A stretch of 64,000 nt of DNA from assembly GCA_030737875.1 (NCBI GenBank), contig CM060912.1:122774993-122838992 (forward strand), read 5' to 3'. Below the pieces are notes generated by a model that made no database searches, had not been told where the DNA came from, and worked only from the letters and a program-made list of their open reading frames with translations. This DNA comes from Allium sativum. Its lineage: Eukaryota > Streptophyta > Magnoliopsida > Asparagales > Amaryllidaceae. The position numbers and the translations under genes are program-made. Positions 11,304-23,960 of this stretch are shown one piece after another (position 1 is the stretch's first letter; each line of letters begins with the position of its first letter).

Positions 11304-12087
11304 TGTTGATGACAAATAATGAACACCCAAGATCCCAATTACTTAGGTATTGTAGTTTTCGTCAAAAAAGTAAGTGCGGAAAACAGTAAATAACACAAGA
11401 GATTTATAGTGGTTCGGCCTCACGAGAGACCTACGTCCACTTTGGAAGAGTCGTTGGAATATTATTAATAATAAAGAGTTACAAGGTGGTGAACATTTCA
11501 TGACATCTCTTTACATTCATTTCTAAGTTGTATGATGTCATAATTATCGTATATTAAAATATTGGGAAAAAGACAATTTTGCCCTTCGTCTTCCTCAAAG
11601 TGAGGATGCCATTAAAGAGGCCACTTGGAGCTCTCAAGAGATGTCAAATCACCAAATTGCAACCCCTTTGAAGTGTGATGTCAAGGGGTATTTATAGTGG
11701 AGTGGTTAGGTAGGAGTAGGTAGAAGTAGAGGACAACACCAGGAATTTCGTATCCTTTGTATTCGGCCTCCAGAATTTCAGATCCCATAGAGCACGCGCC
11801 CAAAAACTTCGTACCCTTCCCTGGGGTATGAATTTCTTACCCCGAGGGGTACGAAGAATATATGAAAGTGAGCTAAGGGGTTCAAAACTAGGACTCGTTA
11901 CTCATTGGGATTCAAGGTCTTAGTTTGGTAATATTTTAGAGGAGCGGTGAGGTTCTAGTTGGCGTGATCCCTTCATCGCCCATTTTCTTTACTTCCTGGC
12001 GACACTCTCGGCTTTGGCTTCATGCGATACTTTGAGTTGAGCGTGTTTTGCGTACTTTTAGGAATCAAACCAAAAGGCCGGTTAACA
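11304..12087 (-). mobile_element. 5' LTR of the Tat element
   Basis: On the plus strand this runs TGTTGATGACAAATAATG ... GGCCGGTTAACA. On the element's own strand it therefore starts TGTTAACCGGCC and ends in CA directly before the leader TTTTGGTGCTTTCACTGAGG, the region where Tat elements have their primer site. A minus-strand TATA box (11689-11696) is present. The segment GTGGTTCGGCCTCACGAGAG near 11410 is commonly seen in this LTR type. The right border is judged from the TG...CA pattern because no second LTR is available to compare. Confidence 0.6.
11689..11696 (-). promoter_or_regulatory. TATA box of the Tat 5' LTR
   Basis: The minus strand reads TATAAATA, preceded by CCACTCCAC and followed by CCCCTTGACATC, about 390 bp from the LTR start. 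Confidence 0.6.
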
Positions 12088-13979
12088 CTTTCTATTTCAG
12101 TATTTGGAATGCAGGACTCCTAATCGGATATGTGCATGCAACTGTGGTGTATGAATAAAATTTATCACTGTTATTCTTAAAAGAAAATTATTTATTGATA
12201 AAAACATTCTTTTTCAATGTAGACCGACTGAGGCTTTTTACTAAAGCTCAAATGCGATTAGCTAAGGTTGATGAGATCGGACAAGCTTCCGAATCGCGAT
12301 TCTTGAAAGCTATTACAGCAACCAGCGATCCGAATCGCATGAAAGACAGGGTCTGTAGGCAGTGCCTGGCAATGATTCATCATCAAAATTGCAATCTTCA
12401 AAGGTCTTCTTCTTTTAGTACTAATTGAATAATTAGATAATTGATTATGTTGTAAATTAGTAAATATATGTGTTTGTCAATCGTAGTCCTTTGTTGTAGT
12501 TTGCAATTTCTGTGTACAACAATTCCTAATGTTTGTAATTAACTATTTCTCAAAATTATCCAACGATTTGTTTAAGGACTACTGAAATCTTTCTATCTTG
12601 GCTTCGTTAATTGAGGATGATGTAACATTGATTTCTCTGCCTAACCCTTACTACGTGGCACTAAATTTAAACATAAATTGTCATAATTACATCAATAAAC
12701 AAATGATACACAAATATTGTTGGTTATCTACGAGTTGATTCTCAAATTATGGTTGTGTTTAAAATGTGAAATATGTGAAGAACTTGGTTATGGTTAACTA
12801 ATGCTATGAGTCTACAATACACCAGGCAACATTTGAAAAGAATTATCACACCTTTTTCTTTATGTAAACAGTTAATTGTTTATTAATTTATTTGTTTGAT
12901 TAGAAATAAAGTTATCAAGTATGATGAATTTTGTAGCAGGTGAATTATGAATGAGAATGTTATTCCATGTTTTAAAACCAGATATCCATATTGCACCTGT
13001 ACACAAAAAGGAAAGAATTACACACATTCATTGTAATCTTTTATATATTTTTTTCATTTCCCACTTGACTTATTAAAAAAAAATCTTTGCTTAAATATTT
13101 TTTGTTATATAGGAGTTTATTGTAGCCTAACTTGGTACATCCTGTTATGATTATCATAGCAGTAGTAAAAAAGTAGTTTATTAAATGACAAGATGATTGA
13201 TAATTTGCAATTTCTGTATGTGTTCATTTGTCTTTGTGCATCCAACATCTTTGTAGTTTGTTTCAATTTGGTACTCTTGCTGCTTGCAAGAAAGTTTCAT
13301 ATGGTTCTTTAGACTTTAGAAATTCATGTTTTCTCTTACTTGTTTAGTTTTCATTTTTTTTTAAAAAAATGCGTATGCTATGCCATTTCCATACCCAAAA
13401 TGTTTGACGTGGTTTTAATTTTTGAAAATCACAATTTTATTAATAAGGGAAAAAATGAAAAAATTTCTAATAGTGCAATGAAAAAAATTGCAAACTTAAA
13501 AATAAAAAAACCGTTGTTAATGTTTATTAAAACTATGTTTAGTTTTATTAATAGAAAAATAAAACTTTGTTTTTCTATTAAATGAAAGCATAGTTTTATT
13601 TTTGGAAAATCACAATTCAAGTGAATTTGAACTATTCAACAATTTTTCTTTTTCATTGCACTGTTCTTATACATTATGCTTTTCTTATTGTTTACATTCT
13701 GCTTATTTACATTATTCTTTGTACTTTCATAATTTTTGCTTATTGTTGATGAATTTTTTAATGGCTGGTTAGCATACAATTAGTTGGTAACTAACTATAT
13801 TTTATTGAAAGTTGTGGTTAAATTCTCTTATTCCAATCAATTAGTAAAAAAACTATGTTTTAAATCATTGTTCAAAATATATTTGAAAAATTATAATTAG
13901 TAGATCACACATTCATAATTTTTGTTCTTGTCATAATAATCATTAACATGTACTATTATTCAATGTTACTTTTGTAGAG
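12088..13979. other. AT-rich non-coding stretch, probable 5' intron/leader of the hAT gene
   Basis: No recognised gene. One open frame (12195-12428, 77 codons) lies behind a possible acceptor (ATGTAG at about 12215). Its product, with KAQMRLAKVDEIGQASESRF, is not recognised. The rest is AT-rich with long A and T runs. A good acceptor (TTACTTTTGTAG, ending 13977) sits 9 bp before the first hAT start codon, so at least the right part is probably the first intron of the hAT gene. Confidence 0.4.
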
Positions 13980-13986
13980 CTTAGAA

Positions 13987-15552
13987 ATGCGTAAACAAGA
14001 ATCTGGACACACTAAAAGATTTAGAAAAAGAATACTAGAGGAACTCACTAATTCACAGAAAGGTGCACTTAATAAAGTTTTCATCAAAAGTAGTCCAGAA
14101 GAAGGGTCGAGTTTGAATGTTTATAATACCCTTATTACTGGTGAGAATGATGATAACATTGATGATGATATTTTAATGCACGAGCATGACAATGAAAATA
14201 TAAGCAAAGAGGAAGTGGATATTGATTCATCTTAAAATGTGGGGAATGATAATGTTAAATGACCCCGGTACACGGAAAAAAATTGATCGAAATTTGAGAG
14301 ACTTGCTAGATGAAACAGGCCCATTTCGAGTAATAAAGAATAATGATTGTGATTTTCCAAAAGACGCTATTAACAGATATATTTCCTCCACATTATATGT
14401 CAGATGTTTGCCTAATGGGGATAAACAAGAAACAAAATGGTTGGTATATTCAAATTCACTTGACAAAGTATTTTGCTTTTCATGCAAATTATTCATGTAT
14501 CAAATGACGGCTAGTCATCTTGCTAATGAGGGAATTAATGATTGGCGTAATCTTAGTACTAAACTGAAACAACATGAAAGTAGTAAAGATCATCTTTTGA
14601 ATGTGAGCAGTTGGATTGAGTTGGAAACAAGGTTGGAAGTAAAAACAACCATAGATCAGAGTCTATTAGATCAAATAAATAAGGAAAAAGAACATTAGAG
14701 AAAAGTGTTGCAAGAATAATTGTTGTTGTGAAAATGCTTACTTCGAAGAATTTAGCATTTCGTAGAATGAAAGAAAGGCTTTATGAAAAAATAATGGTCT
14801 TTTTGCAAATTAATTGAAATGATAGCAGAATTTGATCCAGTAATGCAGGTAGGGGTGCAATTAGACCGGGCCCGATGGACCCAGACCCTATTCAGCGGGT
14901 CTCGGTTCTAAGTCGATCGAGTTATGTTGCGTCTAAACTATACATTTCAATAATCTGGACCCGACCCGAGCTTCGGTTCGGTTCGAGTCGGGTCGGGTCG
15001 GGTTCGGTTGAATAATGACACTAAAAATACATATATTTCAATGCTTTTTGGTCGGGTCTTTCGGGTCGGGCCAATATGGTTTGGGTTTGATCGGGTCTTA
15101 ATTGCATTTTTCATCACTTAGACCCGACACAAGACCCATCGGGTTCGGTTTGGGTCTTTTCGGGTCGGTTCGGGTTTTTGGTTCTCGGTTCTAATTGCTT
15201 GCCCTAAATGCAGGAACATGTTCGACGGGTTAAACAAAAAGAAATTAAGATACATTACCTTGGGCATAAAATTCAAAATGAGCTAATACTTACCTAGGCG
15301 AATGAAATTAAGAAGGAAATTCTTAAGAAAATAAAAAAGGCAAGTATTTTTCAGTTATATTAGACTGCACTCCAGATATTAGTCGTGTTGAACAAAATCT
15401 CTGCTAATAAGATGTGTTGATGTTTTAACTAATCCTGCAAAGGTGGAAGAATTTTTTATTGAATTTTTTAAAGTAGATGACACCAAGGGACTTGGACTTT
15501 TTAACAAGCTTAAAGAAGTATTAGATGATACGATATTAGAGGACAAGGTTAT
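13987..15552 (+). pseudogene. hAT transposase, N-terminal part (TTF-type zinc finger)
   Basis: The first frame starts at 13987 (MRKQESGHTKRFRKR, then SQKGALNKVFI), matching the start of plant TTF/ZMYM1-like hAT proteins. A frame change near 14230 leads to the second frame with LRDLLDETGPF, then LYVRCLPNGDKQETKWLVYS and CFSCKLF, and LKQHESSKDHLL. Together these are the TTF zinc finger, with Cys at CFSC and His at the KQH/KDH end. Stops follow from 14696. The MITE (14850-15206) interrupts right after IAEFDPVMQ, and the text resumes EHVRRVKQKEIKIHYLG. The part ends at GTTAT (15548-15552), the target site of the composite LTR insertion. Confidence 0.8.
14850..15206. mobile_element. 357-bp hAT-type MITE
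   Basis: Ends are TAGGGGTGCAATTAGACC and, on the other strand, TAGGGCAAGCAATTAGAACC, an imperfect terminal inverted repeat. An exact 8-bp target duplication AATGCAGG flanks it (14842-14849 and 15207-15214), the hAT size. The inside is filled with GGGTCGGGTC-type repeats, so the element has no coding capacity. Removing it and one target copy restores continuity of the surrounding hAT protein text. Confidence 0.92.
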
Positions 15553-15589
15553 TGTTAACACCAAAATTCGCATCAACCAAATATTAGAT

Positions 15590-15885
15590 GAGTCTCGGGG
15601 TTTCTAACGATTCCAAGTGTAAATGTCTGATTTCCTACTTAACCGAGCACGAGTCTCAGGATTTCTATTATATTTAGATATGAATTCTTAATTCCCTATT
15701 TACTCAAGCATGTGTCTCAGGGTTTCTACAAATTGTAGATGAGAATTTATGATTCTTTATTTACCCGAGTGTGAGTCTGGGAGTTTCTACTCATTTCAAG
15801 TGTGAATTTCTGATTTCCTATTTACTCGAATATGAGTCTCGGGGTTTCTACTGATTGTAGTTTGCAAAGTCCTGATCTTCCATCA
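15590..15885. repeat. 61-bp minisatellite, about 4.5 copies
   Basis: The phrase GAGTCTC(G/A)GGGTTTCTA recurs with GTCTC at 15592, 15653, 15714, 15775 (as GTCTG) and 15836, exactly 61 bp apart each time. Units also share TGAATTTCTGATTTCCTATTT. It lies close to the left terminus of the LTR-bounded element. Confidence 0.9.
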
Positions 15886-15957
15886 TAAATACTTGAATTT
15901 AGGTATTGAACTTTTAATATTGTTAGAAGGAATTGTATTACACTAATTAAAGCTTCC

Positions 15958-18900
15958 TGTAGCGACCCGAACTTCTCGGCCGGCCTAAACCGAACAAGAA
16001 GACAAGTTGCCCTGAGAACATGACGCATCAGAACACAAACAAGAGAACATTTCATTGCTATTACAAACATTTACATCAGAGTACAAGATATTAGGGTACA
16101 AGTAAATAATATACAATGGAAAAATAATATCATAGAATTTAAATTATAAAACAATGGGAATAAAATACATGAGTATAATGTGCAGCGGAAAATATCAACT
16201 ACCACAACTTAAAGAAATACACGGATACAAAGCATTCCGAAGTATAGCTCCAGCCGTAATACAGGATCCTATGAAAAATATATCTGCTAAGACCAAAACT
16301 GCTAGCTGCCTGTGTGAAAAATATGGGCACCCAGAGTTTAGGTGGGAAACAATAAACTCCGAGTCAGTCATGAGACTAGTGTGAGAACTAAAATAGTTAT
16401 TAACTTTATTTTAATGTTGGGTAAATCAAGGGACCACGCCGTATAACACGGAACGGGTTTACCCACAAGAATACCATAAAATAAACAACGCAATGCTAAA
16501 AGGAAAAATGAAGCTATTATAAAACTTAAGTCCCATCACACAATGCAACGCAAGCCAGAGGATAGAGTTTTACCTTATAATAGCCGAACATTCTTGATAT
16601 GCAAAATTTATCTTTTATTATTATTAATGCATAGTTCAGAAATCAATTTCGAATATAAATGTATCAATCATAGATGGCATAGGTACCATATATTATGTCG
16701 CCATATAGGTTTACAACTAAAACCGTAAAATCGTGATTGGAATTTGGATTTCCATCTATGAACAAGGCAAAGGATATTCCTTTCCGATTTGAGACACACT
16801 AGCGCTTGCCCTAGGATCACACATCTAGGCAACCCTTGGATCTTCAGAGCTGGCCAGGTCGTTGATTGGTTATACATAAACAATACATTCCCCGATCCTA
16901 TCGGATCTGTCACCTGGTCAGTACATCGACTAATCTTGGTCAGCATGTCGACCATCAAGGGCCTTGTGCGGCCAAATCCAAGTTACCTCACTTTCCATCA
17001 TCGAACATCCACATAAGTAAAATGTCTAGGCTCCATACCATGACATCACTCATAGCTAGAAGGCAACGTATGTCCATTTCTCTGCAGTCCCTAATCCCGT
17101 TTTTAGTTCATACAGGGGAGTGAAGCTCGCGAATTAACACTACACAAAGCTATGCTATATTAAAGCGGTGCTTTGATCATCAACCATAAGGCTCTGCTTT
17201 TCAACAAAAGACTTGATCATTGCATCTTAGCATGTCACATTGTTAATTCATACCATACCATTGATGACTACCAATATATAACCTCTAAGTTCGTATGTTT
17301 CAGAGAAGTGTGTTAAGCAAAGAGAATAAATTCTCCACTACAAAACAGATACATATTTAGCATAGATCAATGAATATAGCTCGAGATACAATGTCACATG
17401 TATAATCCATTTACTAGTCCTTTCTGGGTCTAAACGAAACTTGAGGCACCTTATTCCTCGTCCCATATATCCAATACAGGAGAGAGGCCCTCGCATATCC
17501 GATCGAACTCCAAGTACGTCGGAATGACCACCACTTATTACCTCATCTTGGGTGTACAGCCCAATCAAGATAGAAGTAATCATCCTAACAATGTGAAGAT
17601 CTCCGGTCTTCAACCACTATCTTCAAATCTTCGACTTTTAATCGTCGTACCAGTTATTCAAAATGGGTTAAACCCGGTCTTTCCGAATAACTCGCGTAGC
17701 TAACAATCATGTGAAATATAAACACATCATACGCCTCATTCCAATTCAAAAAATTCATTTGTTCATATATTCTTGGAAATCATTTCAAAAGATTTAATAA
17801 TATCTTCTCACAACTTAGACCAAATTAAAGTTTATCAACCACTCGGGATTAACAAGCCTTACCGAAGTAATCATTTATTTTGTTATCCCAATCCCAACCT
17901 ATTCATCTCATGGAGCAGAACTGGTAGTGCTCCATAACTAACACCCAATGTGTTACCAGTAAATTTAATTACCATTTCACGTTTCAAATCTAATCAAAGA
18001 TTTGACTATCACGTGGAGTAAAACTAGTGGTACTCCATTCTCGAACACTTCTCGTGTTTGGTAAATTTAATTACCCCATTTACATTTCAATCTAATTAAA
18101 GATTTATTAAAACTCCATTTAGTTTTTATCTCAAAAATCATTACTAACTGATTATTCAACTTTAGGAAATTAATCATATCACTAACTGGGTCAAAGAACG
18201 AATGTCATTTAAACCACTGTTCATGATAAACCCAAAATCCAATTCCATTTCATTCTAATTATATTTATTAATTGGAAAACTTCACTTTTAGATGGATTTA
18301 AGAATAGTGATATTAAAGACCCCATTCACAACAAATCCAAAATCTAATTTGATACTAAATATAAGGCTCTGAATAGAAATCATATCGGCTTGTATTCAAT
18401 ATCAAATTCTGAAACCAACAGATATCGTATTAGGAATAACGATATTTATATCTTCCAAATTACTCGACGATATCCGCATAATCACGAAATCCAATACTGA
18501 AATATCCGAAGACAATTTCCATTCAAATCCAATCCAATTATTATATTGGAAAATTCTGGTTAGATTAAAACCATTCACAATTCAATGTGTTATTTAAAAC
18601 CATTGAATTCTTATACTAGTTATTATCTAGCCTGTTCATACACATCATTTATCTTTCCAAAACTGGAATATTTCATCCAAAATCTTTTCAAATCATTTAT
18701 TATAATTTTACATCGTTTATTCATATTTTTATTAATTTTATTAAGGTCCTTGCAGTCGGTTTCCAATATCGGCCACCGAACTGCTTCCATAGCGACCTTT
18801 TCCATTACTGATTCGCACATATTTTAAAATCGAACCGTTGGATTTTAAACCTCTTATATTCATCTGAAAGATCTTTTCGACACAGACTCAGTAGTTCTGG

Positions 18901-21580
18901 TTTTAGGAGAATCCAACGGTCGAATCTCCCATTACGTCAATTCGAAGTTACTGGTAGATGTTCGCGAATTGTCGCTGCACGACATGTTCTATTCAAGCCC
19001 GAATTCGATTTATAATTAAAATAAAATCGAAAATGTTTTCAAAATAATTTATAAATATTATAAATTATTTACAACTACCTTTTGAAATTTTATTTCAATC
19101 TTTTTCCTTCAAAAACCAAATATCTCAATATTATATCATTATAATATTATTTATAATAGATTCTATTCAAAACGTATTAATAAAACGTTTATAAATTCGT
19201 TTAAAAATGATTTCAACTTCCATATCAATTTTCAATTAAAATTGAACATCTCATATTACTATAATATTAAAATTATAATATTTTCAAAGTATCATATTTT
19301 GAAATCAAATCTTCTCGATATTTATTATAATTTTGTAATCTTTGTGTCCATCCAAAATCGGACATCAAACTTCAATTCTTCATGGAATATTATATTAAAA
19401 TATTCGTCTATATTCCGGACTGAAATGAGATTCAACCAATTACCATATAGTTTTATTTATATGAATCTCATGCATCACATGTATCCAACAATAATTATTA
19501 AACATCCAATTCACATCCAGAATGCATTTACAACTGTATAAGCATTAAATAATTAAATAACCCTTATAACGGTTTGTCAATCAATCGATTAACATCAAAT
19601 CTAAATACCTGGGATTAGCATAAATTAAATATCATCCCAATACCCTGTGGGGGGTTTTCAACCAATAAATAATCAATTAATAAATTATTTATTTGTTCAA
19701 TCGATATCACTGAAAATGGGTGAACATAAACAAGTTGTTTGACTTTTAAATGGATATTTAATCCAATTTCAACTACCACAAATAATTTAACATCATTTTA
19801 ATATGTTAATTACTTCAAAATCACATTCAATTTATAACACAAGAAATCAACAATTCATCCATGGGTTTGCAAACAACTGTAATGTGAGCTACCGTGCACC
19901 ATTTAACAATTTGTGATAATTAAATCAAATATAAAATCAGTACAAGCAGTCAATATGCATGTATTCAGTTATAAAATAAATAACTGTACAAAATAATTGA
20001 GTGAGAGAGTTCTCAAATCGATCAGTTTCGAAATTGTTATAAAAACGATTTTTTTCATTAAATTAAACCGTGCATTCAATTTAGTCAAAATTTGCAGCTA
20101 GCTCGAATTACGTTCCAGTCAGTTCCATTGCATAGATCTCTTCGTCACGGTTCTAGCAGATCCAGGTTTGCTGAATTTCGACATCGTATCGCCTATATAT
20201 TTATTTTACAAGATTTACTTACATTAAAATTAATATATATATATATATATTAATTTATAATATAATTAAGTCTAATTTCCGTGGTTAACTCTAAACCACG
20301 TCATCAAGGCTTATTAAGTCGTCTTCTCCAGGCTCTTACGAAAAAAAAGCTCCTCCCCTTTATCCAATTTGCGTCGGCACTACACAAAGCCGGACCACCA
20401 GCAGGACCTGCCACATCGACCATCGTTCAAAAGCTCCTTCTGTGCTTGGAATTTCGTTCAACTCACGCGCTCCTTCTCTCCTAGAAACGCCATGAAATGC
20501 TAGGCCTTTGGGCTCCATTAAATCCTATCATTTCTATATAGAATTGAAGATCTCAGAGCATACTATGATTTTCATTTTGGAACCATGATCAAATTCAAAG
20601 TATGGAAGGAGTAATTAACGAATCATTTTGGGACATTTTCGGCCCTTCATTTATAAATTAGCGGCGGGTTCCCTGAGTAAAGAATTAGGGTTTGGCCAAT
20701 CAATTTATATATATTTATATTTAATAACATTTAATTCCCAAATTACTTTGACATGACTCTAACTCCAAACGAATCCCAACGACTATCGCCCCTAGCTAAA
20801 TACCCATAATCCAGACATAATGAAATATGTTTCGTGAGCCAATTTGATTGTTTTGATCATTTTTATCAAAATTAAAATATAAATCAATATAACGGTTAAT
20901 ATTTAATTTGAACGTACATTTTAATCTACCGCAGTCACATACTGACTCCAAAAAATATGAAATTTGAAATCTAACTATGTTTTACAAATGCGGTCCTAAC
21001 AAAACAAATTTCACCGAATTTGGAGGTCGTTTGAAAAATGCCCTTTTAACTAGCTTATTAAATTATAACTGAAATTCAATACACGTTTAAATTTACACGC
21101 TTACATACTAATAACAATTGACTTGAAATTTTGAACCTGACAATAATTTAACGTTCTGAATCCAACAAAATTGGTTTCATCGAAAATAGAGGTCGTTTGC
21201 AAAATGGCCATTTTTAAGGGCTTATATAATATTAAAATATTAATAAATTTCATAGCGACTATTTTAAAATTTTAATACGAGATCTTAATTTCTCACATTC
21301 GTTAGCAAGATATTATTAAACAAATCCTAACATTTCTTGTTTTACAGAAATCAAACTTATATCGCATTCTACATATTAATTTAAAGTTCAAAACCAAATT
21401 TTCAAACTACCGCGCCATTACAAGTTCGTTTTAATTAAATTTTAAATTTATACATTCCAACTTTGTTTTAAATAAATTTTTAGTCATTTTTTCTTAAAAT
21501 AAATCAGTTTAAACAACTAAAATCCAATAAAATCAATTAAAAATAAATTTTAAATTGGTTCCAAAATCAAGGTTGTTACA
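15958..21580 (-). mobile_element. 5.6-kb solo-LTR-like insertion (minus strand)
   Basis: The plus strand runs TGTAGCGACCCGAACTTCTC ... ATCAAGGTTGTTACA. On the minus strand it starts TGTAACAACC and ends in CTACA. The right 1.5 kb matches the LTR at 1-1444 in motif order (CGGTCCTAACAAAACAAATTTC near 20992; CCAACAAAATTGGTTTCATCG near 21160). No gag or pol coding was seen, so a solo LTR is the simplest reading. The flanks (CTTCC and TTTGG) are not an obvious target duplication. The borders, or the assumption of one single LTR, are therefore less certain than for 23961-28121. Confidence 0.55.
20231..20253. repeat. (TA)n microsatellite
   Basis: A run of about 10 TA repeats inside the solo-LTR-like block. 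Confidence 0.8.
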
Positions 21581-23561
21581 TTTGGACCTTTCCCTCGTGA
21601 TTCCAGATGAACATTCTGGAATTATGATACCTTCAGAAATGAATCCTTATATTTATACTATTCTAAAACTTGAATCTGGTTACAGATTTTCAATTCTCAT
21701 TTCCAAGTAAGAAGTTCTGGGCTTCTATCACCATACCTAAATATGGAATTTAGACTGACACCTTATTTACCATATAAAGGAAATTTAAATGAAGTACTCG
21801 GCTTGGTGCCTCAAGTCAAAGGATATTGTTTCTTGACACCTCACACAGGGAGGTTTTCTGTATTTATGTTACCTTTAACCCTAACATATTTACTATGTGT
21901 TCTGATTAAAACTGTATTTGACACATTAGTGAATACTGAGCACTACATAAATCATATTAATTTTGTTAGCACATCATGTTTCTCAGAAAATGAAATTCTG
22001 ATCTTCTATTTATATGTAACCTAGACTTTAGAATTCCTACTTTGGGCTTCTGAGTTCCTGTTGCAAATATCTAAATTTGGATTTTGGATTTGTATCTCAC
22101 ATTCCTTAGAATTATTTTTAGTAACTAAATACTTAAGTAAAGGTATTAGGTTCCCCGTCCTATATTAATAGAAAAATCTTAAGTCTTAGGCCTATCCGCA
22201 TAAGGGCTCACATAAGTACATTGTTTGGTTTGTACGATATGTATAATGAAATTCATAACTTGGAGTCTATATTCCAAAATTGTCCATTAGGAAAAGTTTA
22301 TATTCCCTCTTATATCATTATTTTAGGTTATATAACACTGATACCAAAATCTTTCTAAAAATTTCTTGAGTTACAGAAAAGCAGTGTTGGAATCACAAGA
22401 TTTTTGTCCTAAAGAACAAAAGCCTCTTTATGCAATGGGGCTAACTGTTAAAACCAAAATTCGCATTAGCCAAATATATAGAGGCGTAAGCTCCTAAGCT
22501 TGAAGATCAAAGGGCTTCGGGCAATGAAGCCGAAATCAAGCGGAAAGAGCCTTGGAGGAAGAAAGGGTGATACCGAAAGCAAAGGCTGAAAGATGCGGAA
22601 TCGACACTGGTCTTGGGATGGTTGGATCGAAGCCGATAGCAGAATGGTTCAGGACAAAGCTAAGTACCGACACCCGGAATCACATAAGACAAATGATAAG
22701 AGTTATAACACTAGTACCCAGAGGTATAAGGTCCAAGAGGAATTCGTGATACCAGAAACAACGACAAGGAGTCTAGAAGGCAACAACCGCGACAACAATA
22801 CCAAAAAGGAATGAAAGTGTGGTGCCGACACAAATAAATGATAAGCAATTAGCCTGTTGTTGACACCAAGACAAAAGAGCAAGTATATAAAACTAATACC
22901 AAGACAGTGAAAACACCAGATTGATACTAAAGTAACAATGAAGAGAGAGCGGTTGATTCATCATCAAAGCTGACACTGAAACCACGATACCAAAGTCTTA
23001 AAAGTGGAAACATAGATTCGACACTCAATATAAAGGCAGCAAATCCGAAACCAAAGGTTGAAAACTAATATCGTATAGGACAATACCAAACCCTAAGAGG
23101 AGAAATTAGTTGGCACAATGCCAAATATTTGAGAAGATAACACAAGATCGAAGCCAGACCCATGAAGGAGAGATCTAGAATGGAAACAAGCACAACATAA
23201 CAAAAGAAGAGCTATCAATACTTATGGTTTCGACAACAACACCAATAAGCAAGGTCGACACTCATCAATACAAGCATCAAAGGCGGAACCAAGCAATAAA
23301 GGACAATACCGTTGAAGGTAAAGCCGAATATGCAGTAAAGAAGACAACAAAGTCGGCACCCAAAGCATTCATATAATATTAGCACTAAAGTCTCCACATT
23401 TTGATACCGAAAGCCGAGAGCAAAGAAAGGAAAACAATGAGTCGGGCATCGAAGTACTTACAAAGGTTCGGCACCGAAACCAAGATATGAAAGCTGGATG
23501 AAACATCAAATGCGCACCGAAGCCAGTGCCAAGCAACAGCAACGGAAGGGGCCCGAATCTC

Positions 23562-23569
23562 TATAAATA
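23562..23569 (+). promoter_or_regulatory. TATA box of the LTR-bounded element
   Basis: TATAAATA lies in CTCTATAAATAAGATTCC, about 1.1 kb into the right LTR. It is followed 130 bp later by AATAAAAT, a plausible poly(A) signal, consistent with a U3-R layout. Confidence 0.6.
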
Positions 23570-23960
23570 AGATTCCAAAGGTCTCATTTTGGAAGACTTC
23601 CCTCATTTTTCAATCTTGTATTCCATTTAGTGAGCATAAACCCTAGTTTGCAAATCAAGTTGGGGATTTCCTGTGTAACAACCACCGTGAATAAAATCTT
23701 CAAGGCCTTCAAAGTAGATGTAGGTTCAGTCCGAACCGAACCACTATAGATCATTGTGTTCTCTACTATTTTGCATATTATATTGTATTTTGTTGTGCTT
23801 ATGCGTATCAACTCTTCTCAGTACAACCTTTCCAATGATTACCTATTTTCCTTTAATGCGTATTTTAGTTCCGATTAGTGATGATTGTTGTAGCCCCATC
23901 CCGGGTTAACAGTTGGTCCTTTTGTGTCATAAGCGTGATACTCACCTCTTGAATAAAGAG

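Larger units (their letters stand above)
1445..12087 (-). mobile_element. Tat-lineage Ty3/gypsy retrotransposon, degenerate, interrupted by CACTA
   Basis: Coding remnants read right to left on the minus strand in the order gag, protease, reverse transcriptase, RNase H, second (archaeal-type) RNase H, integrase. That is Ty3/gypsy order, and the second RNase H is the mark of the Tat/Ogre group. The 5' LTR is at the right (11304-12087). The 3' LTR is not seen, because another LTR (1-1444) interrupts the element just after integrase. A CACTA element (7051-10502) splits gag. All frames carry several stops and shifts, so it is dead. The segment 1445-1796 is 3' non-coding sequence. It contains two copies of the motif CCCGTGCTCGGGG about 77 bp apart, also GC-rich. 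Confidence 0.85.

Noticed and set aside
15590..15885. Regular 61-bp repeats as a CRISPR array
   Set aside because: Units are contiguous and degenerate without distinct spacers, and the DNA is from a plant nucleus.
15958..21580. Complete LTR retrotransposon with two LTRs
   Set aside because: No gag, pol, primer site or internal repeat of the ends was found; a solo LTR fits better, though the flanks show no clear duplication.
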